Source: Cordilura impudica (Eukaryota > Arthropoda > Insecta > Diptera > Scathophagidae). From it: a stretch of 64,000 nucleotides of DNA. The stretch covers positions 141,323,529-141,387,528 of the forward strand of contig OY821518.1 of the NCBI GenBank assembly GCA_963682025.1, in the 5' to 3' direction. Positions 33,478 to 43,427 of the stretch are shown piece by piece. How positions within the stretch are numbered: the stretch's first letter is position 1; every line of letters begins with the position of its first letter. A program made the position numbers and the translations under genes. The notes under the pieces are model-generated. The model was given only the letters and a program-made list of their open reading frames with translations. It ran no database searches and had not been told where the DNA came from.

Positions 33478-34640
33478 TAGTATACATTATATTCTAAAAG
33501 TTTTGCAAAAGTAAACAGGTTGTAAAAATTAAAAATCGTCTTTACATGCTGAGATGAAGAGTATATTTGCGGACACGTAAACAATTAAGCAATTTTAACA
33601 TTTTATAAATTTTTCTATCTTACTTAAAAAAAATATTATATAAATTTTATTTTTATTTCTAGGCTTTATAAGGCTAATATATGATTTTGTGAAAATTCAA
33701 TATTACAACCAATGTTACCACTTTAAAACTGTTACCGATACTGAAACTTTAAATTCAAATACCAATTATGTTTTAAGTTTATTGCTTTCCTTTTTGGCCA
33801 GTTTCTCTTATAATTTCTTGTTTCTTGGCCAACCTTTTCAGACTTTCGTACCGGAGTGCGGGAGTCTCCCTCTTGCGGGAAGGTTGCGTTTGTAGTATAT
33901 TGGTCAGTTGACCCAAAACGCATTACAGGAGTAAACTCCCCGCACAAGTCTTTCCTGACAGAATATAATAAAATTGAAGTCAAATATCCACAAACACTAC
34001 TCCCACTTTCCTCCTTCTCATAAACTATTTTCCTGCAACCAACACAGTGCACTGCACTTGTAGGGGCATCCCCTAAGTATTGGTTAACACACAAAAAAAC
34101 AATAGCAATTATCGTGTCTTCTATAGAAAAAATTAATTACTATCTGGAAATTTTCATTATTTTTCTTTTTCTAGAGTAGAAAACCTTTAATTTTTGAAAA
34201 TACCTCATAGAACATAAATGAAATCCATTATTTAATGCAATCGCCGTTATGATACCCAAAGTTTTATCCCCATAATAATGTTTTGAGAACTTGGAAGTCA
34301 CACGATATTTCCAAAAAATTTAAAATGAGTCTGGGCTAAGTGTCCAGATATTAATATTAAAAACATCAAATTTCAAAATATTTTTAACTGAATTTAGCTA
34401 GTAACACCATATATTTATAACAGAAATAAATATTTCATTTATTAAATTGTTTTGATATATTTTTCTGCTACACATTTTTTTTTTATGGAATAGAAAAATG
34501 TTATTAAATATTAAAATTGCTTAAAATTGTTTAGGTGTCTGCATATTACTCTTCATCTCAGCATGTAATGATGATTTTTATTTTTTTTACTAACCTGTTT
34601 ACTTTTCCAAAACTATTAGTATACGTAGTATAATATACAT
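33478..34640. mobile_element. Large foldback with 130-bp inverted arms enclosing a LINE fragment
   Basis: The left arm (33478-33606) holds GTAAACAGGTTGTAAAAATT, ACATGCTGAGATGAAGAGTA and AAACAATTAAGCAATTTTAA. The right arm (about 34500-34640) carries the same blocks inverted (TACTCTTCATCTCAGCATGT, AACCTGTTTACTTTTCC). Identity is roughly 85 percent. The interior includes a deleted LINE copy (33797-34095), so the LINE may have inserted into the foldback. Target duplications are not resolved. Confidence 0.75.
33797..34095 (+). pseudogene. Internally deleted LINE fragment, same family as 43.4-46.1 kb
   Basis: The start (GGCCAACCTTTTCAGACTTT, TTGCGGGAAGGTTGC) matches the LINE reverse-transcriptase region at 44754-44815. 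It then jumps to sequence matching 45808-46055 (GTTGACC, CGCATTACAG, AACTCCCCGCA, TCTTTCCTGACAG, GGGGCATCCCCTAAG, TTGGTTAA). About 1 kb is missing at the join. No open reading frame survives. Both copies end in the same 3' sequence, which defines the family's 3' terminus. Confidence 0.85.
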
Positions 34641-35423
34641 ATATGTATGTACATTAGGGTGTCCCAAAAAAAATTATTTTTCGATTTTCATGGGTGCCCA
34701 AGCATTTTTTGAAAGCTTATAGGGTAAAGTTTTTTGTGATTTTTTTTCAGATTTTTCGGAAGAAGTTCAGAGGTTGCTAAAGTCGAATTTTACCCAAAAA
34801 TCGGGATTCCCGATCAATATTTTAAAAGAAGAATGTTCAAGCTTTACTTTCCTGTGTAGAAATCGAAAGTTTCGGTAATTTTTTGCTCAGTTGGTTCCCC
34901 TTAATGACATTTTTTCGTAAATTTTGCATAAATTTTGAAAGTAATGCTTTGTAACTTTTAAAATTTCTATCAAAGTTAAAAAAAAAGAAACTAATGACGC
35001 AGTTTAAAATGTGGATAAAGGCTGAGTCATAAAATTATTGAATTTGCTCTTACCGTTCCAAAATTATACCCTTTTTACGCTTTGTACCCATTTTGTGAAA
35101 TTAAAAATATTCTAAGGTGTTTTTGCTAGTTATGCATCGGATTTGTTTTAATGTTAGTTTTTATTTTTTCTTTTCAAATATTAAATATGGGTGGTTCTGT
35201 TGCAATGAGAGTCAATATGGTTGATTTTGAAATTTTTTGCAACTCCCTCAAATTCTAGGCAGCTTACTTCTCATACCCAAAATAACTTAAAAAATTATTT
35301 TTTTTTGCTTTGCAATTATTTATTAGAGCTTTTGCGATGTAGTTCTATGCCCTGCAATAAATTCTGAAAGTCTGTTTCAGAAGTTGTTACATTTATATAA
35401 GAACGAGCCATGGCCACGCCGCG
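34641..35423. other. Non-coding stretch with a mariner-like terminal motif
   Basis: TTAGGGTGTCCCAAAAAAAA at 34653 resembles mariner-type ends and recalls AAGGGTGTCCCAAAATCG at 58820. The following T- and A-rich DNA has no transposase block that I can read, and the other end is not found. The rest up to the pseudogene at 35424 is featureless. Confidence 0.45.
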
Positions 35424-36999
35424 TTATGTGACATCATTTACCACGTGCAATTGCTGAACTCTATTATTTGCTTCACTAAAGGATTTGTTGTTATGCCATT
35501 TTTCCGGATCTGTTTGTAAAAAATCAACAGATATGTTGCAGGCTTCAAAAAAGGCTAGGATGGCTTCGGATATTAAATCTTGAATTTGTTTATTTTTAAG
35601 CATGTTTTCGGATAATACTGCTTTTACTAATTCTGTGTCGTTAATTGGTACGTGTAGATTTCGGACCATTAAACGCAAGTGCGGCTTTGCGGCAACTAAT
35701 TCCAGTTCTGTCTAGACCTGCACAAAGCTGTTGCTTATTTAAGGAATTAGTAAATTCTTTTTGGGGTAGTTTTATTGCTGGCTCATATTCTGAATCATTA
35801 TCATCTTCATCATCATCGCTATAAACGCTGCAGCTATCTATGTTTACAACAGATTCCAATTTAATCTTCCGGACCTGCTTTGAACTTGGAGATTTTGCGG
35901 AAGGTTGAGCTATTGTGCTGAAAACGCACCTTAAGTTGTGCATGAAGTTTTTTGTTTTTCAATTTGTCGCTTACTTTTCGAAGATTTATTCTTATGTAAC
36001 GATAACCACTTTGAGTGCAATTTTATTACATCGCGTGCAATATGTGGAACCTTTTGATACGTTTCCCACAAATCCTTAAAATTGTTTGCAGTTTTTCTGG
36101 CGCTTTTTGATATCGTGTATTTTTCGACCAAATGTAATTTGAACAAGTAAGAAAATTATAGTCGGTCTAGACCGACTATACGATACCCTATACCATGCGT
36201 TTAGAAACACTATCTCTTAGGCCCAACTAACTGGATATAGAAAATAAGCAAAAACCAAATTTGAGTGGGATTTTTATTAATTTTTTTGGCTGCAGATATA
36301 AAAAAGTTCATATCGGATGCTATATCTATAAAGGGGCTAGGTCCAAAAATGGACCGATCCTGATCATGTTTGGTAAAGTCTCTTGTATTTTGCAAAAATA
36401 TGTACAAACAAAATTTGAGAAGAATCAGTGCAATATTTTTGTTTTTTAATAGATTTAACTGAAGATCGGGAAGCAGCTCTATATGGGGTCAAAGGGATCA
36501 TTTTTGGACTACTCATTAGTGGATGTAATGAACGCATACAAACCCAATTTGCGTAAGATCTATATGACAAGTTGGATCTTATGGCAATTTATGTCGATTT
36601 CATATGGGTAATTTGTATGGGGGCTAGGTCTGAACATGGACCGATTCTCACCAATTTCAATAGCGTTCATCCCATGGCCGATAAAAGCTTATATACCAAA
36701 TTTCATCAAAATTTATTGATATTTGCGACCTGCAGTTTGATTACAAGCTTTACATGGACACACAGACGGACGGACGGACGGACGGACATTGTTAAATCAA
36801 CTCAGAAAGTGATTCTGATTCGATCGATATAATTAAAGATGGGTCTAGGTCAAATATTTTTGGGTGTTACGAACAGCAGCACAAAGTCATTATACCCAAA
36901 CCACATAGTGGTATAGGGTATAAAAATCGTTGCAGTATTTGCATTTTCGTTGGCGGTTCAGCAGGATCAAAGGCATCAATCATTTTGCCCACAAGCCAC
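35424..36999 (-). pseudogene. Second uncharacterised-family gene, broken by frameshifts and a DINE-like insertion
   Basis: Reading on the minus strand, KSVWLVGKMIDAFDPAEPPT (36999-36940) leads to LQRF, then a DINE-like insertion (36922-36144). Coding resumes as FKLHLVEKYT and NNFKDLWETYQKVPHIARDV, then HSKWLSLHKNKSSKSKRQIE. A shift near 35938 leads to an acidic part (YSDDDEDDNDSEYEPAIKLP), and another near 35665 to NDTELVKAVLSENMLKNKQI and FFEACNISVDFLQTDPEKW. The LHxxWxxLxKN...EKQ layout is like the 1-1570 protein (ALHDEWDALRKSSHRKTES), so a distant relationship is possible but not proven. Function is unknown. The reading frame is disrupted at three places. Confidence 0.7.
36144..36922 (-). 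mobile_element. DINE-1/Helentron-like element, near-complete, inside a gene
   Basis: On the plus strand it reads CAAGTAAGAAAATTATAGTC, the GGTCTAGACC palindrome, and ends CCACATAGTGGTATAGGGTA; the element is therefore on the minus strand. The core GACGGACGGACGGACGGACA is intact. About 780 bp. It sits between coding blocks of the 35424-36999 pseudogene, and excision to within a base or two rejoins the frame (QRF to FKLHLVEK). It is younger than that gene's arrival here. Confidence 0.9.
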
Positions 37000-37511
37000 A
37001 CACTTTTTGTAAAAAATGAGTAAGTACGCCAAACTCATTGGGAGACTAACTCCACTAACGCTCTACATTCATGTAGCATCAGAATCATCCAACATCAAGA
37101 CCAAGACCTTGAATATGTTACCAAGTGCGAACAATCCAATCCTGTTATGTTTATTATTAAACGAACACCCAGGGGATATCCCTTACAAGTGCAGTATATG
37201 GTGTCGAACGGTAGGATCGACCTCTATGGGCTGCAAGCGGATGAGATCTGAGATCATCTTCCCTCTTTGCATACGGTCCAGTAGCTGCAAAACATATATA
37301 TATGGGAGCCGCATTCTAATATTGATCTTACACTGATTTGAGAAAACTAAGCACGTTAATACTCCTTACGTCAATTTGAAAATGTGTTTATTACAGCGGG
37401 CATCACACTGAATTTCCATCCGTCCATTTGATCAGTGCCAATACCATCCATGTATACAGATGACATTAATGACTTCACGGCCTATATTTAATTCGAATGA
37501 TTTTTATTTGC
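37000..37511. other. Possible upstream flank of the 35.4-37.0 kb pseudogene
   Basis: Slightly less AT-rich than the surroundings. The plus-strand frame 37016-37336 has no recognisable domain. On the minus strand I could not extend the family gene with confidence beyond about 36999. Confidence 0.35.
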
Positions 37512-37535
37512 TTAACCCTTTCACCCCCTGAGTTT
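37512..37535. other. Candidate piggyBac-type terminus at a TTAA site
   Basis: TTAACCCTTTCACCCCCTGA reads as a TTAA target followed by a CCCTTT-type piggyBac end. It lies about 180 bp downstream of the piggyBac-like transposase C-terminus on the same element side, as expected for a 3' end. The matching far end near 38.5 kb was not found, so this is a one-sided assignment. Confidence 0.5.
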
Positions 37536-37689
37536 ATACTCGAAATCTGGTAGCTTTTTTCAATTTTGACAAATTCATTTTTTGGCAAATTCAGTTAAAC
37601 ATAAGTAGTCAGAGATCTTTAAATCAAAAATTCGTAAAAAATGGACTTGATCAATTTATATATTTCTCTTTATTTATACTTTTATACTT

Positions 37690-38470
37690 TGTTTATACTT
37701 TAAGGCAAATGTTTTATTGGTTTAATGCTGCAAAGCAGGGGGGACATAGACCATTCTTACATCCTGAGCACACAAATTTGGTTCTTGTCTCTTGCCCTAT
37801 CGAACGCAATTATTTTGAAAGGTTCCTTCATTGGGTAAATGATCGCTAATATTCAAAAGCATCTTCTGGAAATGAAATATTCTTTAGCAAAGAGGCTGAA
37901 GTAAAAAATCTGTTCAAAATAACAGCAATGTCGTTATTACGAATCGTAGATATCAAATTAAGGATGACTCTTTCGCCAAGAGAGCCGATTGTATCAGAGT
38001 TGGTTTCTTTTCTGGCATAAATATTTAATTCATAAGTATATCCAGTCTAAGGATCACACTGCAGCCACATTTTCACTGCACGTTTTATGGGTTTCATTAG
38101 CATGTACTGCTTCAGCATGGAATAGCCCTAGAACTCTGTCTTGCACTCATCTATTGATTGGAAAGGACTTTCACTTTGTGACTCCGAAAACGTTTCCTTT
38201 ACACAAGCTATAACTTCAGACATATATATAACAATATTCTTGAGCTCCACTCGATTTTTCTACGTCATTGAAATATATCGTCGATAAAAGGTGAGTGAGT
38301 GTATTGATCACGCAACATGATCTTTTTGATAGGTTCATTGCCCAAAGAAGGGTTGCTGCTCCAATAATCAGCTATAGCTGGACCGTAGTTGTAGTTCATA
38401 ACTAATGACACTCCCATAATTTCATATTCATCCGTAAAATTGCGTTTTGAATTTTCACCCTGTTTAGCTT
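37690..38470 (-). pseudogene. PiggyBac-like transposase remnant
   Basis: On the minus strand, in shifting frames: DEYEIMGVSLVMNYNYGPAI, SSNPSLGNEPIKKIMLRDQY, then LKQYMLMKPIKRAVKMWLQC, TGYTYELNIYARKE, GSLGERVILNLI, NNDIAVILNRFFTSASLL, and a terminal CSGCKNGLCPPCF. The KPIKRGxKxW and TGYxYDxxxYxGK blocks and the C-terminal cysteine-rich finger are typical of piggyBac transposases. Several stops and frameshifts are present. In intact relatives the enzyme inserts at TTAA. Confidence 0.85.
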
Positions 38471-38825
38471 AGTTAGTCTCTGATTAGTGCACATAGAAAA
38501 TTGATTCGTTGCGGCTACCAAATTTATTGCCAATCGAATTTCGATGATGTTGATAATTAATTGGAATTAAAATTCTATTGTCTTGACAATAATAATTGTA
38601 TCAAAATAAAAAAGGTTTGTTATTATAAAATTTCTGTTGATACAATCGAAAATTCAGTCATCAATCGTTAGAACAATTCGGTTGGCGAATTTTTTTTCTG
38701 TATGTGCATTTGACAATGCGAATATACAAACTCTTCTGGAAAAATTTCTGGAAGGCATCATAGTCAGTAGCCGAAGGCGTAAAATCTAATAATACTTTTG
38801 CATCTCTGTCCACAGGCACTATATA
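38471..38825. other. Spacer with an undefined dispersed repeat
   Basis: AAATTTCTGTTGATACAATC followed by GAAAATTCAG (38629) recurs near 20873, and ACAATTCGGTTGGCGAATT recalls 7700-7740. This is probably a MITE family whose ends I cannot fix. No gene. Confidence 0.4.
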
Positions 38826-38906
38826 TCTATATCCCAGCACTCGAAATTCGAGTGCAAATTCTAGGAAATATTATTTTTTCATTATATTTTTGTCTTCCAA
38901 TGTTTT

Positions 38907-39665
38907 TATACCCTATACCACTATGTGGTTTGGGTATAATGACTTTGTGCTGCTGTTTGTAACAACCAAAACTATTTGACCTAGACCCATCTTTAATTAT
39001 ACCGATCGAATCAGAATCACTTTCTGAGTTGATTTAACAATGTCCGTCCGTCCGTCCGTCCGTCTGTGTGTCCATGTAAAGCTTGTAATCAAACTGCAGG
39101 TCGCAAATATGAATATATTTTGATGAAATTTGGCATATAACCTTCTATCGGCCATGGGATGAACGCTATTGAAATTGGTGAGAATCGGTCCATGTTCAGA
39201 CCTAGCCCCCATACAAATTACCCATATGAAATCGACATAAATTGCCATAAGATCCAAATTGTCATATAGATCTTACTCAAATTGGGTTTGTATGCATTCA
39301 TTACATCCACTAATGAGTAGTCCAAAAATGATCCCTTTGACCCCATATAGAGCTGCTTCCCGATCTTCACTTAAATCTATTAAAAAACAAAAATATTGCA
39401 CTGATTCTTCTCAAATTTTGTTTGTACATATTTTTGCAAAATACAAGAGACTTTACCAAACATGATCAGGATCGGTCCATTTTTGGACCTAGTCCCTTTA
39501 TAGATATAGCATCCGATATGAACTTTTTCATATCTGCGGCCAAAAAAATTAATAAAAATCCCACTCAAATTTGGTTTTTGCTTATTTTCAATGTCCAGTT
39601 AGATGGGCCTAAGAGATAGGGTTTCTAAACGCATGGTATAGGGTATCGTATAGTCGGTCTAGACC
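38907..39665 (+). mobile_element. DINE-1/Helentron-like element lacking its last ~20 bp
   Basis: It starts TATACCCTATACCACTATGT and runs through the GTCCGTCCGTCCGTCCGTCT core to GTCGGTCTAGACC, where it stops. The usual GACTATAATTTTCTTACTTG is absent. About 760 bp. The next DINE-like copy begins 37 bp later. It is very similar to the 36144-36922 copy. Confidence 0.88.
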
Positions 39666-39702
39666 TAAGTTGAAAATCATGCTTTTGAGAAAAATAACTT
39701 TT

Positions 39703-40476
39703 TATACGCTATACCACTATGTGGTTTGGGTATAATGACTTTGTGCTGCTGTTTGCAACCACCAAAAATATTTGACCTAGACCCATCTTTTATTATACCC
39801 ATCTTTTATTATCAGAATCACTTTCTGAGTCGACTTAGCGATGTCCGTCCGTCCGTCTGTGTGTCCATGTAAACCTTGTAATCAAACTACAGATCGCAAA
39901 TATGAATATATTTTGATGAAATTTGGTATATAAGCTTTTATCGGCCATAGGATGAACACTATTGAAATTGGTGAAAATCGGTCCTTGTTCAACCTAGTCC
40001 CCATACAAATGACCCCTATGAAATCAACATAAATTGCCATAAGATCCAAACTGTAACATAGATCTTAATGAAATTGGGTTTGTACGTGGTTATTGTATCC
40101 ATTAATCAGTAGTCCAAAAAAATCCTAATAGGACAATTCTTAGTCATAGGCCCCATATAGAGCTGCTTCCAGATCTTCACTTAAATCTATCAAAAAACGA
40201 AAATATTGCACAAATTTGGTTTGTGTATATTTTTTCAAAATATAAGTGACTTTACCAAGTATGGATTGGTCCGTTTTTCGACCTAGCCCCATATAAATAT
40301 AGCACCCGATATGAACTTTTTCATATCTGCAGCCAAAAAAATTAATAACAATGGCACTCAAATTTGGTTTATGCTTATTTTCTATATCCAATTAGTTGGA
40401 CCGAAGAGATAGAGTCTCTAAACCATAGTATAGGGTATCGTATAGTCGGTCTAGACCGAATATAATTTCTTACTTG
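39703..40476 (+). mobile_element. DINE-1/Helentron-like element inserted in a tandem repeat unit
   Basis: It starts TATACGCTATACCACTATGT and ends GTCTAGACCGAATATAATTTC-type sequence then TTACTTG. About 770 bp with a duplicated CCCATCTTTTATTAT near 39785. Removing it joins GAGAAAAATAACTTTT to TATATATATGTAATGGGG, which matches the uninterrupted unit at 40645-40675, so the insertion site is confirmed. Confidence 0.88.
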
Positions 40477-40484
40477 TTATATAT

Positions 40485-40775
40485 ATGTAATGGGGCTTCA
40501 TAACGACTTAGGTCGGAAGGTTTTCATTAATAACTTTTTAATAAACAGTGCAGAGAAATGGGGATTTTGTGTGAATATAAAGCGTTTCAAGTAGAATATG
40601 ATAGCAAAGATAACCCAAATCGTCATATACCATGCTTTCGAGAAAAACGACTTTTTATATAAATGTAATGGGGCTTCATTAATAACTTTTTATTATAAAG
40701 TATTAGAGAAATGGGGATTTCACGTAAAAATAAAGCGTTTTTAGTAAAATATGATAGCATACATAACTCAAACAG
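40485..40775 (+). repeat. Two-unit tandem repeat, about 178-bp period
   Basis: ATGTAATGGGGCTTCA occurs at 40485 and 40663, each followed by TTAATAACTTTTTA, AGAGAAATGGGGATTT, AAAGCGTTT and ATATGATAGCA. A partial third unit (ATCATGCTTTTGAGAAAAAT) lies at 39677-39702, upstream of the DINE-like insertion. Non-coding. Confidence 0.8.
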
Positions 40776-40975
40776 TTCTTAAGTCGACTTAGGCGGTTAT
40801 CGCTTGTGACCACAGATATGTAAAAAATTTATGAATATTTAAATGGGCCTAATTCTTGGTTTTACATATATTGTATTTGTCAAAAAAAATAATATAAATA
40901 AATAAAATGTACCAAAGAAAACTTATATAATATAATATATAATCAATTTTAGCAATTCACAATTCAACACAGAGC

Positions 40976-41058
40976 ACCTGATATATAATTTAAATCATTC
41001 GCATTAACAGGGTGTAACGAATTATTACAAATATTCTATTTTATTAATTTAATATATT
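40976..41058. other. AT-rich spacer
   Basis: Short AT-rich sequence before the next DINE-like copy, with no feature. Confidence 0.4.
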
Positions 41059-41563
41059 TATACCCTATACCACTATGTGGTTTGGGTATAAATCAAAATA
41101 AATTGCCATAGGATCCAAATTATCATATAAATCTTAGTCAAATTGGGTTTGTATGTGTTTATTACGTCCATCAATCAGTAGTCCAAAAATGATCCCTCTG
41201 GGACAACTCTTAGTCATAGCCCCATATAGGCTGCTTCCCGATCTTCACTTAAATCTATCAAAAAACAAAGATATTGCACAGATTCTTTTCAAATTTTGTT
41301 TGTATATGTTTTTGCAAAATACAAGATACTTTACCAAACATGGTCATGATCGGTCCATTTTTCGACCTAGTCCCCATATCGATATAACATGTGATATGAA
41401 CTTTTTCATAACTGCAGCCAAAAAGATTAATAAAAATCCCACTCAAATTTGGTTTATGCTTATTTTCTATATCCAGTTAGTTGGGTCTGAGAGATAGGGT
41501 CTCTAAACGCATGGTATAGGGTATCGTATAGTCGGTCTAGACCGACTATAATTTTCTTACATG
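41059..41563 (+). mobile_element. DINE-1/Helentron-like element, internally deleted
   Basis: It has an intact start (TACCCTATACCACTATGTGG, TTTGGGTATA) and end (GTCGGTCTAGACCGAC, then TTCTTACATG). About 270 bp including the GTCCGTC core are missing after GGGTATAA, and the sequence resumes at AAATTGCCATAGGATCC. At 505 bp it shows that the ends survive when the core is lost. Confidence 0.88.
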
Positions 41564-42482
41564 TTTTAAGATAGATAAAACATAAATTTTATCATCCTCA
41601 GCTTCTCCTCCGTATAAGCTATAACTATGCCAATTTTCACATTCCTCCGTGCCCGCATATTGCTTAAAAAGGCAACTAAATAAAAATATTAAAGCTGTGT
41701 CAATTTATAATTTGATTTTAGGTTAAAAAAATGGTTAGATCATAAGGCAATGTTATTAATTGACATTGTTGCCTGGCGATACATATATGTACATATCCAG
41801 TTTCATATAGGATGTGAATATAACATGGGATACAAAATTGGTTTCAAACTAACTTACCCAAGCCTATAATAATCTCCTGTGGCAATTGATCAACTTTGCA
41901 ATAACGACTGCTTTTGTGACATTGTAACCGGAAAATGAAAGCAGTGGTAAGAATCATAAATTTTTCTTGGAGCTGGTCCGATCCTTGAATATAACTTAAA
42001 ACTATTCATATGTAGACTTGATTTTATTCGTTTGTAGAACATTCCGGTTAAACATACCTGATGACAACCAGAAGACCAGATTTCAGGTTATGTGCATCCT
42101 CACGAACATTTGTGCCGTTAATACAGGTATGGGAGATTATTCATATACGAGTTTCTGCCGCAATAAAAGCCTGACAATCACGAATGAAAATCAGAGTTCA
42201 GAAAAAAACACACACTGAATAAAAAACTCGTACATATATGTAAACAAACATAACTTAGACCAACACACACATATTTTTATTTTCATATCAATTATGTTTG
42301 TTTTTAAATTTTCTTCGCTGCCCAACACAACCATGACTGTGTTCGTTTTAATATTTCGTTATTTACACGAACATTTTTGTATCACATACTTTTTGTTTCA
42401 ATCACACATAAAGCACATATTTTTGAGTGTTGCCTTATTTGAAGTTCATGTTCTGCTACGTGTAGTGAAAAAAAAAACACAG
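41564..42482. other. Non-coding stretch
   Basis: No family signature in the frames at 42018-42218 or at the start of 42294-42869; the latter runs into tandem repeats, so it is not a gene. CACACATA-type runs are present near 42260. Confidence 0.4.
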
Positions 42483-42600
42483 AACATGTACAATAAACAG
42501 GTTCGAGTTCAGTTATATTTTAAGTCGTGTTGTGGCTCGTGTAGTAAGAAAAACCACAACATGTACAATAAACAGGTTCGAGTTCAGTTATATTTTAAAC
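42483..42600 (+). repeat. Two-copy 75-bp tandem repeat
   Basis: AACATGTACAATAAACAGGT followed by TCGAGTTCAGTTATATTTTA occurs at 42483 and again at 42558 without differences in the shared 41 bp. Non-coding. It directly precedes the GCCACGCCCAC element and may be part of it. Confidence 0.9.
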
Positions 42601-42639
42601 ACGTGCAAAGTGTCAAAGCTTCCTTTTTAGCACACCAGG

Positions 42640-43285
42640 TATATGATAACATATATATATTTGTATGCGCGGTGCCACGCCCACTGCTCCGATCACGCCC
42701 ATTTTTTTGTTCGACTAATCACACAAAGAACCTATGGGCTCACGCAAAGCCACAAAGCTCTCTCTTTTACAGTACTCCAGATATATGGCATTTTATATTT
42801 ACTTTGTATGGCAGGTGCCACGCCTATTGGTCCGATACTGCCCATTTTGCATCCGGCTACTCACATTAATAATAGGTTACATCAGAAAAATTTGAAAAGC
42901 TCTCTCTATCGCATTACTCGAGATATATAATATTGAACTATTATTTGTACGGGAGGTACCACGCCCACTTATCCAATCCCGCCTATTTCCGGCGTAGCTA
43001 CTAATATTAACAATAGGTGACGTCACACAAATTTGCAAAGCTCTCCCTATCATAGTACTCAATATATGTATGTGATATTAAAAATTTACTTTGTGTGGGA
43101 GGTGCCACGCCCACCAAAAATATTTAAAAAGTTATAGCCTATAGCACTTCCCATATCCGCAGTAAGACTCTGTGAAAATTTCAGGAAGATCAGATGGGTA
43201 GTTACGGAGATTACCTCCTACAAACAAACAAACAAACAAACAAACAAACACACACTACCTCTTTATTATATTAGTATAGATTATA
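42640..43285 (+). mobile_element. Non-autonomous repeat element with four 143-bp GCCACGCCCAC units
   Basis: GGTGCCACGCC (or GGTACCACGCC) recurs at 42671, 42814, 42955 and 43101, spacings 143, 141 and 146 bp. Each unit has a short AAAGCTCTC segment, GTACTC with GATATAT, and TTTGTATGGGAGGT. After the last unit comes TCAGGAAGATCAGATGGGTA, an (AAAC)n run, and TTATTATATTAGTATAGAT. Tandem cores with GCCACGCCCAC are found in DINE-type fly repeats. Class assignment is inference. No protein. Confidence 0.7.
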
Positions 43286-43427
43286 TAAGTTTTCCTTATT
43301 ACACTTTATTTATTTTTTTTTTCAAATACAATATATGTAAATCAAAGAATTTGGTCTGGCTAATCATATTCTTATCTTTTTTGGTATTTACAACAGAAAA
43401 TGATTCATACAATTTCCTTTCGGTTAG

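Larger units (their letters stand above)
38826..40975 (+). mobile_element. Short hairpin-ended element expanded by nested insertions
   Basis: The left end CAGCACTCGAAATTCGAGTG (38832) is followed by TTCTAGGAAATATT. The right end AGCAATTCACAATTCAACAC lies at 40954-40973. In the solo copies (26983-27190 and reversed at 53637-53745) these ends are only 100-200 bp apart. Here they are separated by two DINE-like copies and a two-unit repeat. I infer one original element opened by later insertions; chance proximity of two partial copies is the alternative. Confidence 0.5.

Noticed and set aside
36572..36832. 86-residue frame recurring in several DINE-like copies (also 38997-39257 and 30737-30997)
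   Set aside because: It is the repeat core read through; similarity between copies is DNA repeat identity, frames are not preserved in all copies, and no known Helentron protein domain is present.
42294..42869. 191-residue open frame on the plus strand
   Set aside because: It runs through a 75-bp tandem repeat and the first GCCACGCCCAC units; the repeated NMYNKQVRVQLYFK segment reflects DNA repeats, with no domain.
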